Shown here piece by piece: positions 56,660 through 64,000 of a stretch of 64,000 bases of DNA; position 1 is the first letter of the stretch, and every line of letters starts with the position of its first letter. A program made the translations under genes and the position numbers. Under the pieces are notes generated by a model. The model made no database searches and was not told where the DNA came from. It saw nothing but the letters and a program-made list of their open reading frames with translations. This DNA is from VRUE01 sp963725085 (GTDB lineage Bacteria > Actinomycetota > Thermoleophilia > Solirubrobacterales > 70-9), in assembly GCA_963725085.1 (NCBI GenBank), contig CAVRXM010000001.1, forward strand, positions 1,054,001 through 1,118,000, written 5' to 3'.

Positions 56660-58273
56660 ATGAGACGAAGGGCAAAGCTGCTCTCGTTGCTCGGCGCAGC
56701 GGTTCTCGCCGTCGCGACAGCGATGATCGCGACCGCGGGTGCGACGCTGCCCGCGACACTGAGCCTGACGAGGGTTCCGTCCGCGAACACCAGGTCCGCG
56801 GGCTACGCGCCATCCTCGAAGCTCTCTCCGGAGCTCGAGCAGGTGGTCGTCGCTCAGGGATCGACGCCGGTGGAGAACCCGTCGACCCTCACCTCATACT
56901 ACGGCTACGACAACGACGTCCTCAACGCGGCCGGGCAGCCCCAGATGGTTCCGACGCCCGCCAATCCGAAAGAGGCTCAGAAGACCGAGCCCGACAAGAA
57001 CACCTACCTCGTGTTCAAGAACGGACTCAGCGGCGCGGATTCCCACTACTACTACGGGACCCATTTCCTCTTCCAGGGACACGAGGGCGGCGCCGGCGGA
57101 GCCGGGTACATCACCCGGGTCAACCTCGACGCCGACGCGGTACACCGCGTGACCGTCCTCGCGACGCAGGATGCGATCGGCAACCAGATCGCGACGATCG
57201 ACGGCTCCACCTGGGACCCGTTCGCCAAGCGGCTCCTGTTCACGACGGAGAGCCCGGGTGCGCCGACCTACGCCGCCACCCCGGGCTACCCGTCGCAGGT
57301 CACCGACATCTCGGGCGCGGTCGGCCGGGGCGGCTACGAGGGAATCCAGGACGACTCGAAGGGCAATCTCTGGATCGACGAGGACATCGGCGGTTCGAAC
57401 AAGCCCGGGACCAAGGCCCGCCAGCCGAACAGCTACATATTCCGCTACGTGCCGGCGAAACCGGGCGACCTCGCGCACGGCAAGCTGCAGGCGCTCCAGG
57501 TTCTGAACGAATCAGGCGAACCGATCACGTTCGCCAGCCAGGAAGCGCTCAACAGCCCCGACCAGCTGGCGCTGCACACATACGGCAGCTCGTTCGAAAC
57601 CCGCTGGATCACGATCCATGACACGGCGAAAGACGGGAACGCGCCCTTCGTCGCCGGCCCGCTGGCGAAGGCGGCGATGGCGACACCGTTCAAGCGTCCC
57701 GAGAACGCCGCCTTCGAGCCAGGAATCGGTTTCAGGAAGTACTTCTTCGACGAGACCGGTGACACCAACCAGGAAAGCGTTGAGAACGAAAACTCCGGGG
57801 GCTGGGGGTCGATCTTCGAGTTGACCCAGAGCTCGCCGAGCGCCAACAACGGGCACCTGAGCATCTTCTACAGAGGAGATGAATCGCACGCCTCCTTCGA
57901 CAACGTGACCTTCCTCTCGAAGACGCAGATCACTTTCGCCGAAGACGCGGGAGACGGCCTCCACACCCAGCGGAACGGGCTCGACTCGGGCTGGGTATGG
58001 AACGTCGAGAAGGACTACTCGAACGCGAAGAACCAGCCGATCAGGTGGATCGCCGAGGGCCGCGATGCCTCGGCGACGCTGGACGCCGACAACGGCGGCT
58101 TCGGCTCGAACGAGGGTGACAACGAGCTCACCGGCGTCTACGCCTCCGACGGGGACACGAGCGCCGAAGGCATCCTCGGTGCCAAGGACCCGCAGCTGGC
58201 CGGCGGCAACTGGCGCTGGTTCTACACCCAGCAGCATGGTGACAACTACACCTACGAAGTGAGAGTGAGGTAG
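56660..58273 (+). CDS. Secreted PhoX-like (DUF839) protein
   Basis: 537 residues with a signal peptide (LLSLLGAAVLAVATAMIATAG). The body has DUF839 features: SHYYYGTHFLFQGHEGGAGG, TIDGSTWDPFAKRLLFTTES, YEGIQDDSKGNLWIDEDIGG, YFFDETGDTNQESVENENSGG and DNVTFLSKTQITFAEDAGDGLHTQ. Acidic metal-binding positions such as EDIGG and FAEDAGDG fit the Ca2+/Fe3+ site of PhoX phosphatases, but it may be a non-enzymatic propeller relative. Exported; role in phosphate gain is inferred. Confidence 0.75.
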   Translation: MRRRAKLLSLLGAAVLAVATAMIATAGATLPATLSLTRVPSANTRSAGYAPSSKLSPELEQVVVAQGSTPVENPSTLTSYYGYDNDVLNAAGQPQMVPTPANPKEAQKTEPDKNTYLVFKNGLSGADSHYYYGTHFLFQGHEGGAGGAGYITRVNLDADAVHRVTVLATQDAIGNQIATIDGSTWDPFAKRLLFTTESPGAPTYAATPGYPSQVTDISGAVGRGGYEGIQDDSKGNLWIDEDIGGSNKPGTKARQPNSYIFRYVPAKPGDLAHGKLQALQVLNESGEPITFASQEALNSPDQLALHTYGSSFETRWITIHDTAKDGNAPFVAGPLAKAAMATPFKRPENAAFEPGIGFRKYFFDETGDTNQESVENENSGGWGSIFELTQSSPSANNGHLSIFYRGDESHASFDNVTFLSKTQITFAEDAGDGLHTQRNGLDSGWVWNVEKDYSNAKNQPIRWIAEGRDASATLDADNGGFGSNEGDNELTGVYASDGDTSAEGILGAKDPQLAGGNWRWFYTQQHGDNYTYEVRVR

Positions 58274-58304
58274 CGCGCAGCTCTCCTTGAGGCGAGCGGT
58301 GACC

Positions 58305-58333
58305 AGCGGGCCCGGCGCACTGCCGGGCCCGCT
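58305..58333. terminator. Bidirectional hairpin terminator
   Basis: Perfect 12-bp stem AGCGGGCCCGGC / GCCGGGCCCGCT with loop GCACT between two convergent genes. Confidence 0.7.
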
Positions 58334-58344
58334 GCGCCTCTGGC

Positions 58345-60132
58345 TCAGCCCCCGCTACGAAGGACCGTGAACGGGAGCCGCTTCGGCTCCGACGCGTTGC
58401 CGGCGGGGTCGGTCGCGATCAGCGTTGCGCGGTAGCGGCCGGGCTTCAGCCGCCTCTTCCCGATCCGGCCCGAGAACCCCCTGCGGTTGGGCCCGGCGCT
58501 TCCCGCGGTCGCGAACGCCCCGACCCGGACGAACCTCTTCCCGCCCCTCCGCTTTTGCTTCCTGCGCTCGATCCGGATCGTCACCCGGGCAGTCTCCGAC
58601 AGCGTGAAGACGAAGCTCGTCCCGCGCTTAACCCTGCTCGCGACCGGGACCTCGGCCCGCCCGCCCGGCTTCACCGCCCAGGCCCGGGGCGCGACCCGGG
58701 CATTCGTGATCACCGGCGCGGTCCTGTCGAAGGGGGGCGCGGCAGCGGCCATATCGACGTAGCGTGCGGCCGAGAGGTCGGCGGTTTCGAACAGCCCGAG
58801 CTCGCCGCCGACCACGACCCGGTTGCGGCTGTCGGTTGCGACGTCGGCCCAGATGCCGTTTTCGCGCGGCGGCAGGACCAGGCCCCCGCTGCCGAATTCC
58901 GGGTCGGCCTCAAGGGCGAGTGAGCTACCCACTCGCCGCAGCCCCGCGAGGATGGCTCCGCCGCCGTTCGGCGTTTTGCCGGTCCCGACCATGAGGAACC
59001 GCTCCGCGGAGGGGTCGGCGGAACCCCCGATTCTTTGAAGCCCGGCCGCGAACAGGTTCTGGGTCCCGGGAAGCTCGATGTGGAAGCTCGTTCCCTCGAT
59101 CCCCTCCCCTGTGGTTGCGTCGAGCGCGGTGACCCCGAAATCGCGTTCGGCTTTGCTGCCCGGCAAGACGTCGCGGCTGCCGAAGACGTAGAGGGTGTTC
59201 CCGTCGAGCACCTGGCTGCCGGCGATGTCATCGCCATTCCCGAACCCGATTGTCACGCCACCGACTCCGCCGAAGGCGGTTTCGCGTGCTCCGGTCGGCG
59301 TGTAGCGGGCCACCAGCCATTCCGCCACGGGGCCGGCGGAGACGGTGCCGACGGCGCGCACCGCGCCGGACGGTTCGACCTCGACGTCGCGAAAGTCGTT
59401 GAACGTGCCCGTGAACAGGTCGGTGAAGACGCCGTTGCCGGTGCCCGCGGGGCCGTCGAAGCTCGGGTCGGGATTGCCGTCGGAGTCCCAGCGGGCGAGC
59501 GCTGCGTCCAAGCCGGAGGAGCCGACCGCGGTGATCGAGCCATCGGGGCCGACGGCGATGTCCTCGAGGTTGCCGCCGGACGCCGAGACTTCGGCGGTGA
59601 CGAACCCGGTGTCTGCCGGGCCGAAGCTCGTGTCGAGGGAGCCGTCGGTGTCGTAGCGGGCGATCGTGAACAGCGCGAAGTGCGCCGGGTTGACCGTCAT
59701 CCCGCCGGCGATGATCTTGCCGGTCCCAGGTTCGATCGCCAACGCCCGTATCTCCTGTCCGAATTCGGCCAGGCCGGGGCCGAACAGCCCCGGCGCTTGT
59801 TTGGCCACCCCGCCCTGCCCGAAGCTCGGGTCGGGGGTGCCGTTGCTGCGGAAGCGGGCAAGGACCCAGCCACCGTTCGGTTCAGTTGGTTCCTTGGCGA
59901 GGACGCCGCCACCGACGAGGACGCGATCCTGGGAGTCGACGGTCATCGCGTTGCCGAACTCGCGCGCTTCCGGCACCGAGGCGCTGACGCTGGCGACCCC
60001 GCCGATGCCAAACGAGGTGTCCGGGATCCCACCGGCTGCGAGGGACGACGACGGTGCCGCGGCCGCCACCGCGAGCGCGACCGGGAGGGCGAGTCGCCTC
60101 GCACCGGCGACGAGGGGGACGGGACCCAGCAT
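58345..60132 (-). CDS. Secreted delta-60 repeat beta-propeller protein
   Basis: 595 residues with signal peptide (LALPVALAVAAAAPSSSLAA). Delta-60 repeats appear as IPDTSFGIGGVASVS, TPDPSFGQGGVAKQ, SLDTSFGPADTG, NPDPSFDGPAGTG and AVDSQDRVLVGG-like strands (VDSQDRVLVGGG, TDSRNRVVVGGE), predicting a six- or seven-bladed propeller. The C-terminal 110 residues form an Ig-like basic module (GKRRLKPGRYRATLIATDPAG) like that at 3502-5067. No enzyme residues; likely a surface protein. Confidence 0.82.
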   Translation of the reverse strand: MLGPVPLVAGARRLALPVALAVAAAAPSSSLAAGGIPDTSFGIGGVASVSASVPEAREFGNAMTVDSQDRVLVGGGVLAKEPTEPNGGWVLARFRSNGTPDPSFGQGGVAKQAPGLFGPGLAEFGQEIRALAIEPGTGKIIAGGMTVNPAHFALFTIARYDTDGSLDTSFGPADTGFVTAEVSASGGNLEDIAVGPDGSITAVGSSGLDAALARWDSDGNPDPSFDGPAGTGNGVFTDLFTGTFNDFRDVEVEPSGAVRAVGTVSAGPVAEWLVARYTPTGARETAFGGVGGVTIGFGNGDDIAGSQVLDGNTLYVFGSRDVLPGSKAERDFGVTALDATTGEGIEGTSFHIELPGTQNLFAAGLQRIGGSADPSAERFLMVGTGKTPNGGGAILAGLRRVGSSLALEADPEFGSGGLVLPPRENGIWADVATDSRNRVVVGGELGLFETADLSAARYVDMAAAAPPFDRTAPVITNARVAPRAWAVKPGGRAEVPVASRVKRGTSFVFTLSETARVTIRIERRKQKRRGGKRFVRVGAFATAGSAGPNRRGFSGRIGKRRLKPGRYRATLIATDPAGNASEPKRLPFTVLRSGG

Positions 60133-60188
60133 CGGCCCAAACTAGCACCACTGCGGGGGGACCCCCGGGCCGAAGGTGGAGGCCCGAG

Positions 60189-60827
60189 CTAGCCCAGCCT
60201 CACTCCGCCGAACAGCGCCAGCTCGAGCCACTTCCAGTGGCAATCGACCTGGTCGAAGCCGGCGTCCCTGAGCCACTCGAGCTGGTCGCCCAGCGGCGCG
60301 AGCTGGTCGGAGGGGTCCTGCCGGCGGATGTCGAACCCGAACGCGCGCTGGCTCATCTCGTGGAGCTCGTCGGAGGGGGATGCGACGCAGTCGAGGTTGT
60401 AGAAGGCTCCCCCGGGACCGAGCAGGTCGAAGACATCGCGGCATAGCGAGCGCTTCCGCCGGTCGGGTAGGTGGTGGATCGCCAGCGCCGAAACCACGAG
60501 GTCGAACCGGCCCAGCTCACCGGGGAGCGGCTCGATCAGGTCGTGCGCCGCGAACTCGATCCGCTCGTCCCCGTCGAATCGCCGCCGCCCCGCCGCGACC
60601 ATCGCCGGCGAGAGGTCGAGTCCGACCGCCTCGACGCCCGGGCGCGCGGCGGCGATCGCCGCGAGGAGGTGCCCTTCGCCGGTGCCCAGATCGAGCACTC
60701 GCTCAACCTTTTCGGGGACGAGATGCTCGACGAGCAGCCTCTCCGCCTCCGACGCATGAGGCAGCCGCTCCCGCCGCGAGGGCCATTCCTCGACGCGGCC
60801 GGTCTCCAGCCACTCGCGCCCGGTCAT
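60189..60827 (-). CDS. Class I SAM-dependent methyltransferase
   Basis: 212 residues from ATG 60827, overlapping the GNAT stop (ATGA). Motif I VLDLGTGEGHLLAAIAA, motif II VGLDLSPAMVAAG, then FDLVVSALAIHHLPDRRK and LLGPGGAFYNLDCV. The C-terminal HWKWLELALFGG is typical of small-molecule methyltransferases. Substrate unknown. Confidence 0.82.
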   Translation of the reverse strand: MTGREWLETGRVEEWPSRRERLPHASEAERLLVEHLVPEKVERVLDLGTGEGHLLAAIAAARPGVEAVGLDLSPAMVAAGRRRFDGDERIEFAAHDLIEPLPGELGRFDLVVSALAIHHLPDRRKRSLCRDVFDLLGPGGAFYNLDCVASPSDELHEMSQRAFGFDIRRQDPSDQLAPLGDQLEWLRDAGFDQVDCHWKWLELALFGGVRLG

Positions 60828-61270
60828 CGGACCAGGCGCGCGAAGTGGTGCGCGGAGATGACCATCCCGGCGTTCAGATAGAGCCGATGCGCGTCGGCGC
60901 GATCGAGGCCCACCCCGGAGTCGAGGTGAAGCTGGCCGCACCCCAGCCGGCCGGCCTCCTCCAGGAGCCACTCGAGAAGCGCCCTCCCGTGGCCCCGGCC
61001 CCGGGCCTCGGGCAGGGTCGAGAGGTCGTCGACGTAGAGGTAGTGACCCCAGGCGATCGCGTGCCCGCTGCGAAACCCGGCCACCGCCACCGCGCGCTCC
61101 TCACCGTCTTCGAAGGCCGCGGCGAGGCGGTAGCCCTCGGGCCGCTGGTCCTCGTCGACGATCCGCACGAAGGCGGCCTCGTCGGGGAGGTCAGCGCGCA
61201 GCGCCCGCATCGCCTCGAACGCGAGGCCTGTATCGGGCGGCTGCAACTCGCGGACCACGGCGCGGATCAT
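60824..61270 (-). CDS. GNAT-family N-acetyltransferase
   Basis: 148 residues from ATG 61270. VAGFRSGHAIAWGHYLYVDDLSTLPEARGRGHGRALLEWLL holds the acetyl-CoA loop (ARGRGHGRAL), followed by HLDSGVGLDRADAHRLYLNAGM. This matches the small single-domain GNATs; the acceptor is unknown. Co-transcribed with the methyltransferase. Confidence 0.82.
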   Translation of the reverse strand: MIRAVVRELQPPDTGLAFEAMRALRADLPDEAAFVRIVDEDQRPEGYRLAAAFEDGEERAVAVAGFRSGHAIAWGHYLYVDDLSTLPEARGRGHGRALLEWLLEEAGRLGCGQLHLDSGVGLDRADAHRLYLNAGMVISAHHFARLVR

Positions 61271-61331
61271 AAGGTCGCGGATAGCGCGCGCCGCGACCCA
61301 TGCCCGACTGGGACGCGGGCCCGGACGCGAA

Positions 61332-61337
61332 TAGACT
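61332..61337 (+). promoter_or_regulatory. -10 box before the NTF2-like gene
   Basis: TAGACT 9 nt before ATG 61347 with no Shine-Dalgarno sequence; probable leaderless start. Confidence 0.4.
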
Positions 61338-61346
61338 GACCGGCCG

Positions 61347-61838
61347 ATGGCGGATGAGCTGCCCCAGGTCAGCGCCTTCCGCACCGCGGCCGAGCGCCAC
61401 GACCTCGAGGCTCTGCTCGCGGCCCTCAGCCCGGACGTCGTCATCCGCTCGCCGGTCAGCGCCAGGCTCCGGTTCGAGGGCATCGATCAGGCCCGCGAGC
61501 TTTTCCGGATGGTCTTCGCCAAGCTCGAAGAGGTCAACTACTTCGACGAGCTCGGCGACGAGAGCTCGCGGGTCCTCTTCTACCGCGGCCGCCTTGCCGG
61601 CTCCGAGATCGAAGAGACGCAGCTGATGCGCCTTGCGCCCGACGGCAGGATTCGCGAGGTCACCTTCTTCATCCGCCCGTTCCCGGGCCTCGCCGGCGTC
61701 GCCGCGGGACTCGCTCCGGAGCTGGCCCGCGCTCGCGGCTACGGCGCCATGCGGATCGGGGTGATGGCGATCTTCGGCGCGACGCTGAAGGTTGCGATCT
61801 CGCTCGCCGACCGGGTCGGCGCCCGCCTCGTTGGTTAG
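61347..61838 (+). CDS. SnoaL/NTF2-like fold protein
   Basis: 163 residues. RTAAERHDLEALLAALSPDVVIRSPV is the helix and first strands of the NTF2 cone; RFEGIDQARELFRMVF and IREVTFFIRPF follow. Such folds serve as small isomerases, cyclases or ligand binders. The last 40 residues (GVAAGLAPELARARGY, MRIGVMAIFGATLKVAISLA) are an extra hydrophobic tail. Function unknown. Confidence 0.75.
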   Translation: MADELPQVSAFRTAAERHDLEALLAALSPDVVIRSPVSARLRFEGIDQARELFRMVFAKLEEVNYFDELGDESSRVLFYRGRLAGSEIEETQLMRLAPDGRIREVTFFIRPFPGLAGVAAGLAPELARARGYGAMRIGVMAIFGATLKVAISLADRVGARLVG

Positions 61839-61938
61839 CCGCCCGCCGCGCCTCACCCATGGACTGGATGATCCGGACGCAAATGCGATACTCGTGACCG
61901 TGTCACTCAGGGAACGCCATCGGGCACCCGCTCAGGGG

Positions 61939-62559
61939 ATGGGCGGGCATGCCTCGGAGTCCCAGCCCCATTCCCCGCTCGAACCGCCGCCCTGGGTCTC
62001 TGGCTCGGCGCTCCTCACCGAGGTCTACTCGCTGGCAGAGGAAGCGCACGGTGATCAGCGGCGCCCCACCGACGGCCGCCTATTCCTCGACCATGTGACC
62101 GAGGTGGCCGGCCTCCTGGAGGAGGCCGGCTTCGACGAGGAACTGGTTGCGGTCGGCCTCCTCCACGACTCGGTCGAGCGCGGCAGGATCAGCGAGGCGG
62201 AGTTGCGGCGCCGGATGCCGGATCAGATCGGGTCGCTGGTGATGACTCTCAGCGAGGACCCGGAGGTCGAGCCATTCGAGCGGCGCAAGGAGGCGCTGCG
62301 GGCGCAGGTGGCGGCCGCGGGCGGGCGGGCGGTCACGGTCTTCGCCGCCGACAAGCTCTCCGACATTCTCGGCCTTCGAAGGGGAATCGAGGCATCGGGC
62401 GACCGGATCGAGCAGCGGATGGGGACGACCGTCACCAGCATGGCGTCCCACTACCGCGACTCGGTCGAGATGATCGCGTCGGTGCGACCCCGGTCGGCGT
62501 TCCTACCCGCGCTTCGGCTCGAGCTCGGCCATCTCCAGGAAGCCGGCCGGGCCGGCTAG
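61939..62559 (+). CDS. HD-domain phosphohydrolase (RelA/SpoT hydrolase-like)
   Basis: 206 residues from ATG 61939 (GTG 61894 or 61900 would add 13-15 residues). LLTEVYSLAEEAHGDQRR, LFLDHVTEVAGLL and ELVAVGLLHDSVERG give the H...HD metal site of the ppGpp-hydrolase type; FAADKLSDILGLRRGIE carries the distal Asp. Short stand-alone versions (MESH1-like) hydrolyse ppGpp or other nucleotides. Substrate not proven. Confidence 0.75.
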   Translation: MGGHASESQPHSPLEPPPWVSGSALLTEVYSLAEEAHGDQRRPTDGRLFLDHVTEVAGLLEEAGFDEELVAVGLLHDSVERGRISEAELRRRMPDQIGSLVMTLSEDPEVEPFERRKEALRAQVAAAGGRAVTVFAADKLSDILGLRRGIEASGDRIEQRMGTTVTSMASHYRDSVEMIASVRPRSAFLPALRLELGHLQEAGRAG

Positions 62560-63662
62560 CCGAACTCGATCACGCTGCGGATGCCGTCCTGGGCCTCCAT
62601 CAGCTCGAAGCCTCGGTTGACCTCGTCGAGCGAGATCCGGTGTGAGATGAACGGCTCGACGTCGATATCGCCGGCCAGGTAGCGGTCGATCAGGGCCGGG
62701 ACCTGGTCGCGCCCCTTGACCCCGCCGAACGAGGAGCCGGCGACCCGCCGGCCGGTGATCAGGAAGCGGGGGACGATGTCGAGGGTCTCGCCCTTGCCGG
62801 CGACGCCGGCGACGGTGCACTGGCCCCAGGCCATCCGCGCCGCCTCGACCGCCTGGCGCATCACCGCGACGTTCCCGGTCGCCTCGAAGGTGTAGTCGGC
62901 GCCGAACCCGTCGGTCATCTCGAGGATCTCCTCGACGGCTCCGTCGCCGCCGACGATCAGGTCGGTCGCCCCCTGGCCGCGGGCAAGCTCGAGGCGGTCG
63001 TCGGAGAGGTCGACGCAGACGACCCGGTCGGCGCCCTGCAGGCGGCAGCCGGCGACCGCGCCGAGGCCGACCATGCCGGCGCCGAAGACGACGCAGGTGG
63101 TCCCCTCCTGCACCTTGGCGGTGTTGATCGCCGCCCCGAGGCCGGTCGAGAGGCCGCAGGCGAAGAGGCAGGCGTGCTCGAACGGCGCCTCCGGGCTCAC
63201 CTTCGCCAGGGCGATCTCCGGCATCACCGTGTACTCGGCGAACGTCGAGCAGCCCATGAAGTGCCGGATGTCCTCGCCGTCCCGCGAGATCCGGGTCGTC
63301 CCGTCGGGGAGGTGGCCCTTGTTCTGCTCCTCGCGGATCGCCAGGCATAGGTTCGTTCGGGGGTCGAGGCAGTGGATGCACTCCCGGCACTGCGGCGAAA
63401 AGAGGGTGACGACGTGGTCGCCGGGGGCGAGCGAGGAGACGTCGGGGCCGACCTGCTCGACGACCCCGGCCCCCTCGTGTCCGAGCACGGTCGGCGCGTA
63501 CCCGGAGGGGTCGGCTCCCGAGGCCGTGTAGAGGTCCGTGTGGCAGACGCCGCAGGACGCGAGCCGGACCAGCACCTCGCCCGCCTGTGGCTCGGCGATG
63601 TCGACCTCCTGGACCGCAAGGGGCTCTCCGAACTCCTCGAGGACGGCGGCGCGCATCTTCAT
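62556..63662 (-). CDS. Zn-dependent class III-type alcohol dehydrogenase (thiol-dependent formaldehyde dehydrogenase)
   Basis: 368 residues. Catalytic Zn: LASCGVCHTDLYTASG and GHEGAGVVEQVG; structural Zn: CRECIHCLDPRTNLC; cofactor loop VVFGAGMVGLGAVAG followed by VCVDLSDDRLELA (Asp selects NAD). FACGLSTGLGAAINTAKV is typical of class III enzymes that oxidise S-hydroxymethyl-thiols. With formate dehydrogenase 19 nt upstream in the same operon, formaldehyde oxidation is the best guess; the thiol (mycothiol or other) is unknown. Confidence 0.85.
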   Translation of the reverse strand: MKMRAAVLEEFGEPLAVQEVDIAEPQAGEVLVRLASCGVCHTDLYTASGADPSGYAPTVLGHEGAGVVEQVGPDVSSLAPGDHVVTLFSPQCRECIHCLDPRTNLCLAIREEQNKGHLPDGTTRISRDGEDIRHFMGCSTFAEYTVMPEIALAKVSPEAPFEHACLFACGLSTGLGAAINTAKVQEGTTCVVFGAGMVGLGAVAGCRLQGADRVVCVDLSDDRLELARGQGATDLIVGGDGAVEEILEMTDGFGADYTFEATGNVAVMRQAVEAARMAWGQCTVAGVAGKGETLDIVPRFLITGRRVAGSSFGGVKGRDQVPALIDRYLAGDIDVEPFISHRISLDEVNRGFELMEAQDGIRSVIEFG

Positions 63663-63681
63663 CGTCGGCCGCCCACCCCGA

Positions 63682-64000
63682 TCACTCGCTGGTGAACTTC
63701 GCGGCTTCCTCGGAGCCGCCGGTCGCGTCGCCCTCGCTGTAGGAGTGCGCCCCTGCCCCGGCGAGCTTGCCCCCTTCGACGATCAGGTATTCCTCGCGGA
63801 TCGGGCGCCCATCGAGGAAGCACTCGAGGATCTCGCGCGTCCCCGCCGCATAGCGCGCCTGGGCGGAGAGGCTGGTCCCGGAGATGTGCGGGGTCATCCC
63901 GTGGTGGGGCATCGACCGCCAGGGATGGTCGCGCGGGGGCGGCTGCGGGAACCAGACGTCGCCCGCGTATCCCGCCAGCTGGCCGCTCTCGCAGGCGGCG
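63682..64000 (-). CDS. fdh: NAD-dependent formate dehydrogenase, C-terminal part (runs off the window)
   Basis: About 105 C-terminal residues. CESGQLAGYAGDVWFPQPPP, then DHPWRSMPHHGMTPHISGTS (catalytic His in TPHISG), AQARYAAGTREILECFLDGR and EEYLIVEGGKLAGAGAHSYS are diagnostic of the metal-free D-hydroxyacid-dehydrogenase-like FDH. It oxidises formate to CO2, producing NADH. The C-terminal extension EGDATGGSEEAAKFTSE is longer than usual. The ADH gene follows 19 nt downstream. Confidence 0.88.
   Translation of the reverse strand, partial: AACESGQLAGYAGDVWFPQPPPRDHPWRSMPHHGMTPHISGTSLSAQARYAAGTREILECFLDGRPIREEYLIVEGGKLAGAGAHSYSEGDATGGSEEAAKFTSE

Noticed and set aside
1..64000. Insertion sequences, integrases, phage genes, rRNA
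   Set aside because: No transposase, integrase, phage structural or rRNA sequence was recognised; duplicated GT39/GH26 genes have diverged and lack flanking repeats that I can see.

Overview
The window is high-GC DNA with strong G/C preference at third codon positions. It carries an actinobacterial gene set: a two-subunit 2-oxoglutarate:ferredoxin oxidoreductase, LtrA, a DUF7144-like protein, an actinobacterial-type gnd and transaldolase, class III alcohol dehydrogenase with formate dehydrogenase, and many secreted repeat proteins ending in Ca-binding or basic 'RKLKPGRYR' tails. This mix fits Thermoleophilia (Solirubrobacterales-like) best. That placement is an inference; no rRNA or marker tree is available here.

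Layout. 1-5.3 kb: secreted and surface proteins, including a beta-helix end, a DUF11 + RTX-like protein, a frameshifted propeller pseudogene and an intact sibling, plus a LuxR remnant. 5.3-8.2 kb: korAB. 8.2-17.3 kb: small enzymes and membrane proteins (RibD-like reductase, phosphoesterase, aldo/keto reductase, LtrA, MFS, metallo-beta-lactamase fold, GNAT). 17.3-22.6 kb: two copies of a GT39-like membrane glycosyltransferase next to a GH26-like secreted glycosidase. 22.6-24.4 kb: ureohydrolase and a Lys/Pro-rich histone-like protein. 24.4-42.4 kb: a carbon and redox block with zwf | gnd-pgl, a HTH/nucleotidyltransferase toxin-antitoxin-like pair, rpiA, an FHA-HTH protein, a TolB-like protein, a Ser/Thr kinase with an outside propeller, tkt-tal-pgi, cydAB and a HAD phosphatase. 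42.5-44.7 kb: divergent cyclopropane synthase and fatty-acid desaturase. 44.7-53.6 kb: polytopic membrane protein, UspA, subtilase, tadA, two tRNA-Ser genes, hydrolase, amidase and a broken chrA. 53.8-60.1 kb: envelope proteins, P450, PhoX-like and delta-60 proteins. 60.2-64 kb: methyltransferase, GNAT, HD protein and a formaldehyde-oxidation pair (ADH III and formate dehydrogenase).

How it works together. The 24-42 kb block contains nearly all of the pentose phosphate pathway (zwf, pgl, gnd, rpiA, tkt, tal; no rpe seen) plus pgi, with cytochrome bd oxidase as the electron outlet. Many genes there are joined by ATGA/GTGA stop-start overlaps.

The most unusual signal is a roughly 60-bp intergenic repeat present four times in the same orientation, each time directly before a gene (FHA, kinase, pgi, cydB). 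In two copies it forms mini-ORFs that start on the stop codon of the upstream gene and stop on the start codon of the downstream gene, as if relaying ribosomes. Other signals are apparent CTG start codons (often as CTGA overlaps), a TANNNT box 6-10 nt before at least a dozen starts (leaderless transcription), a 50-bp perfect palindrome at 42457-42506, and six single-base insertions that break two genes.
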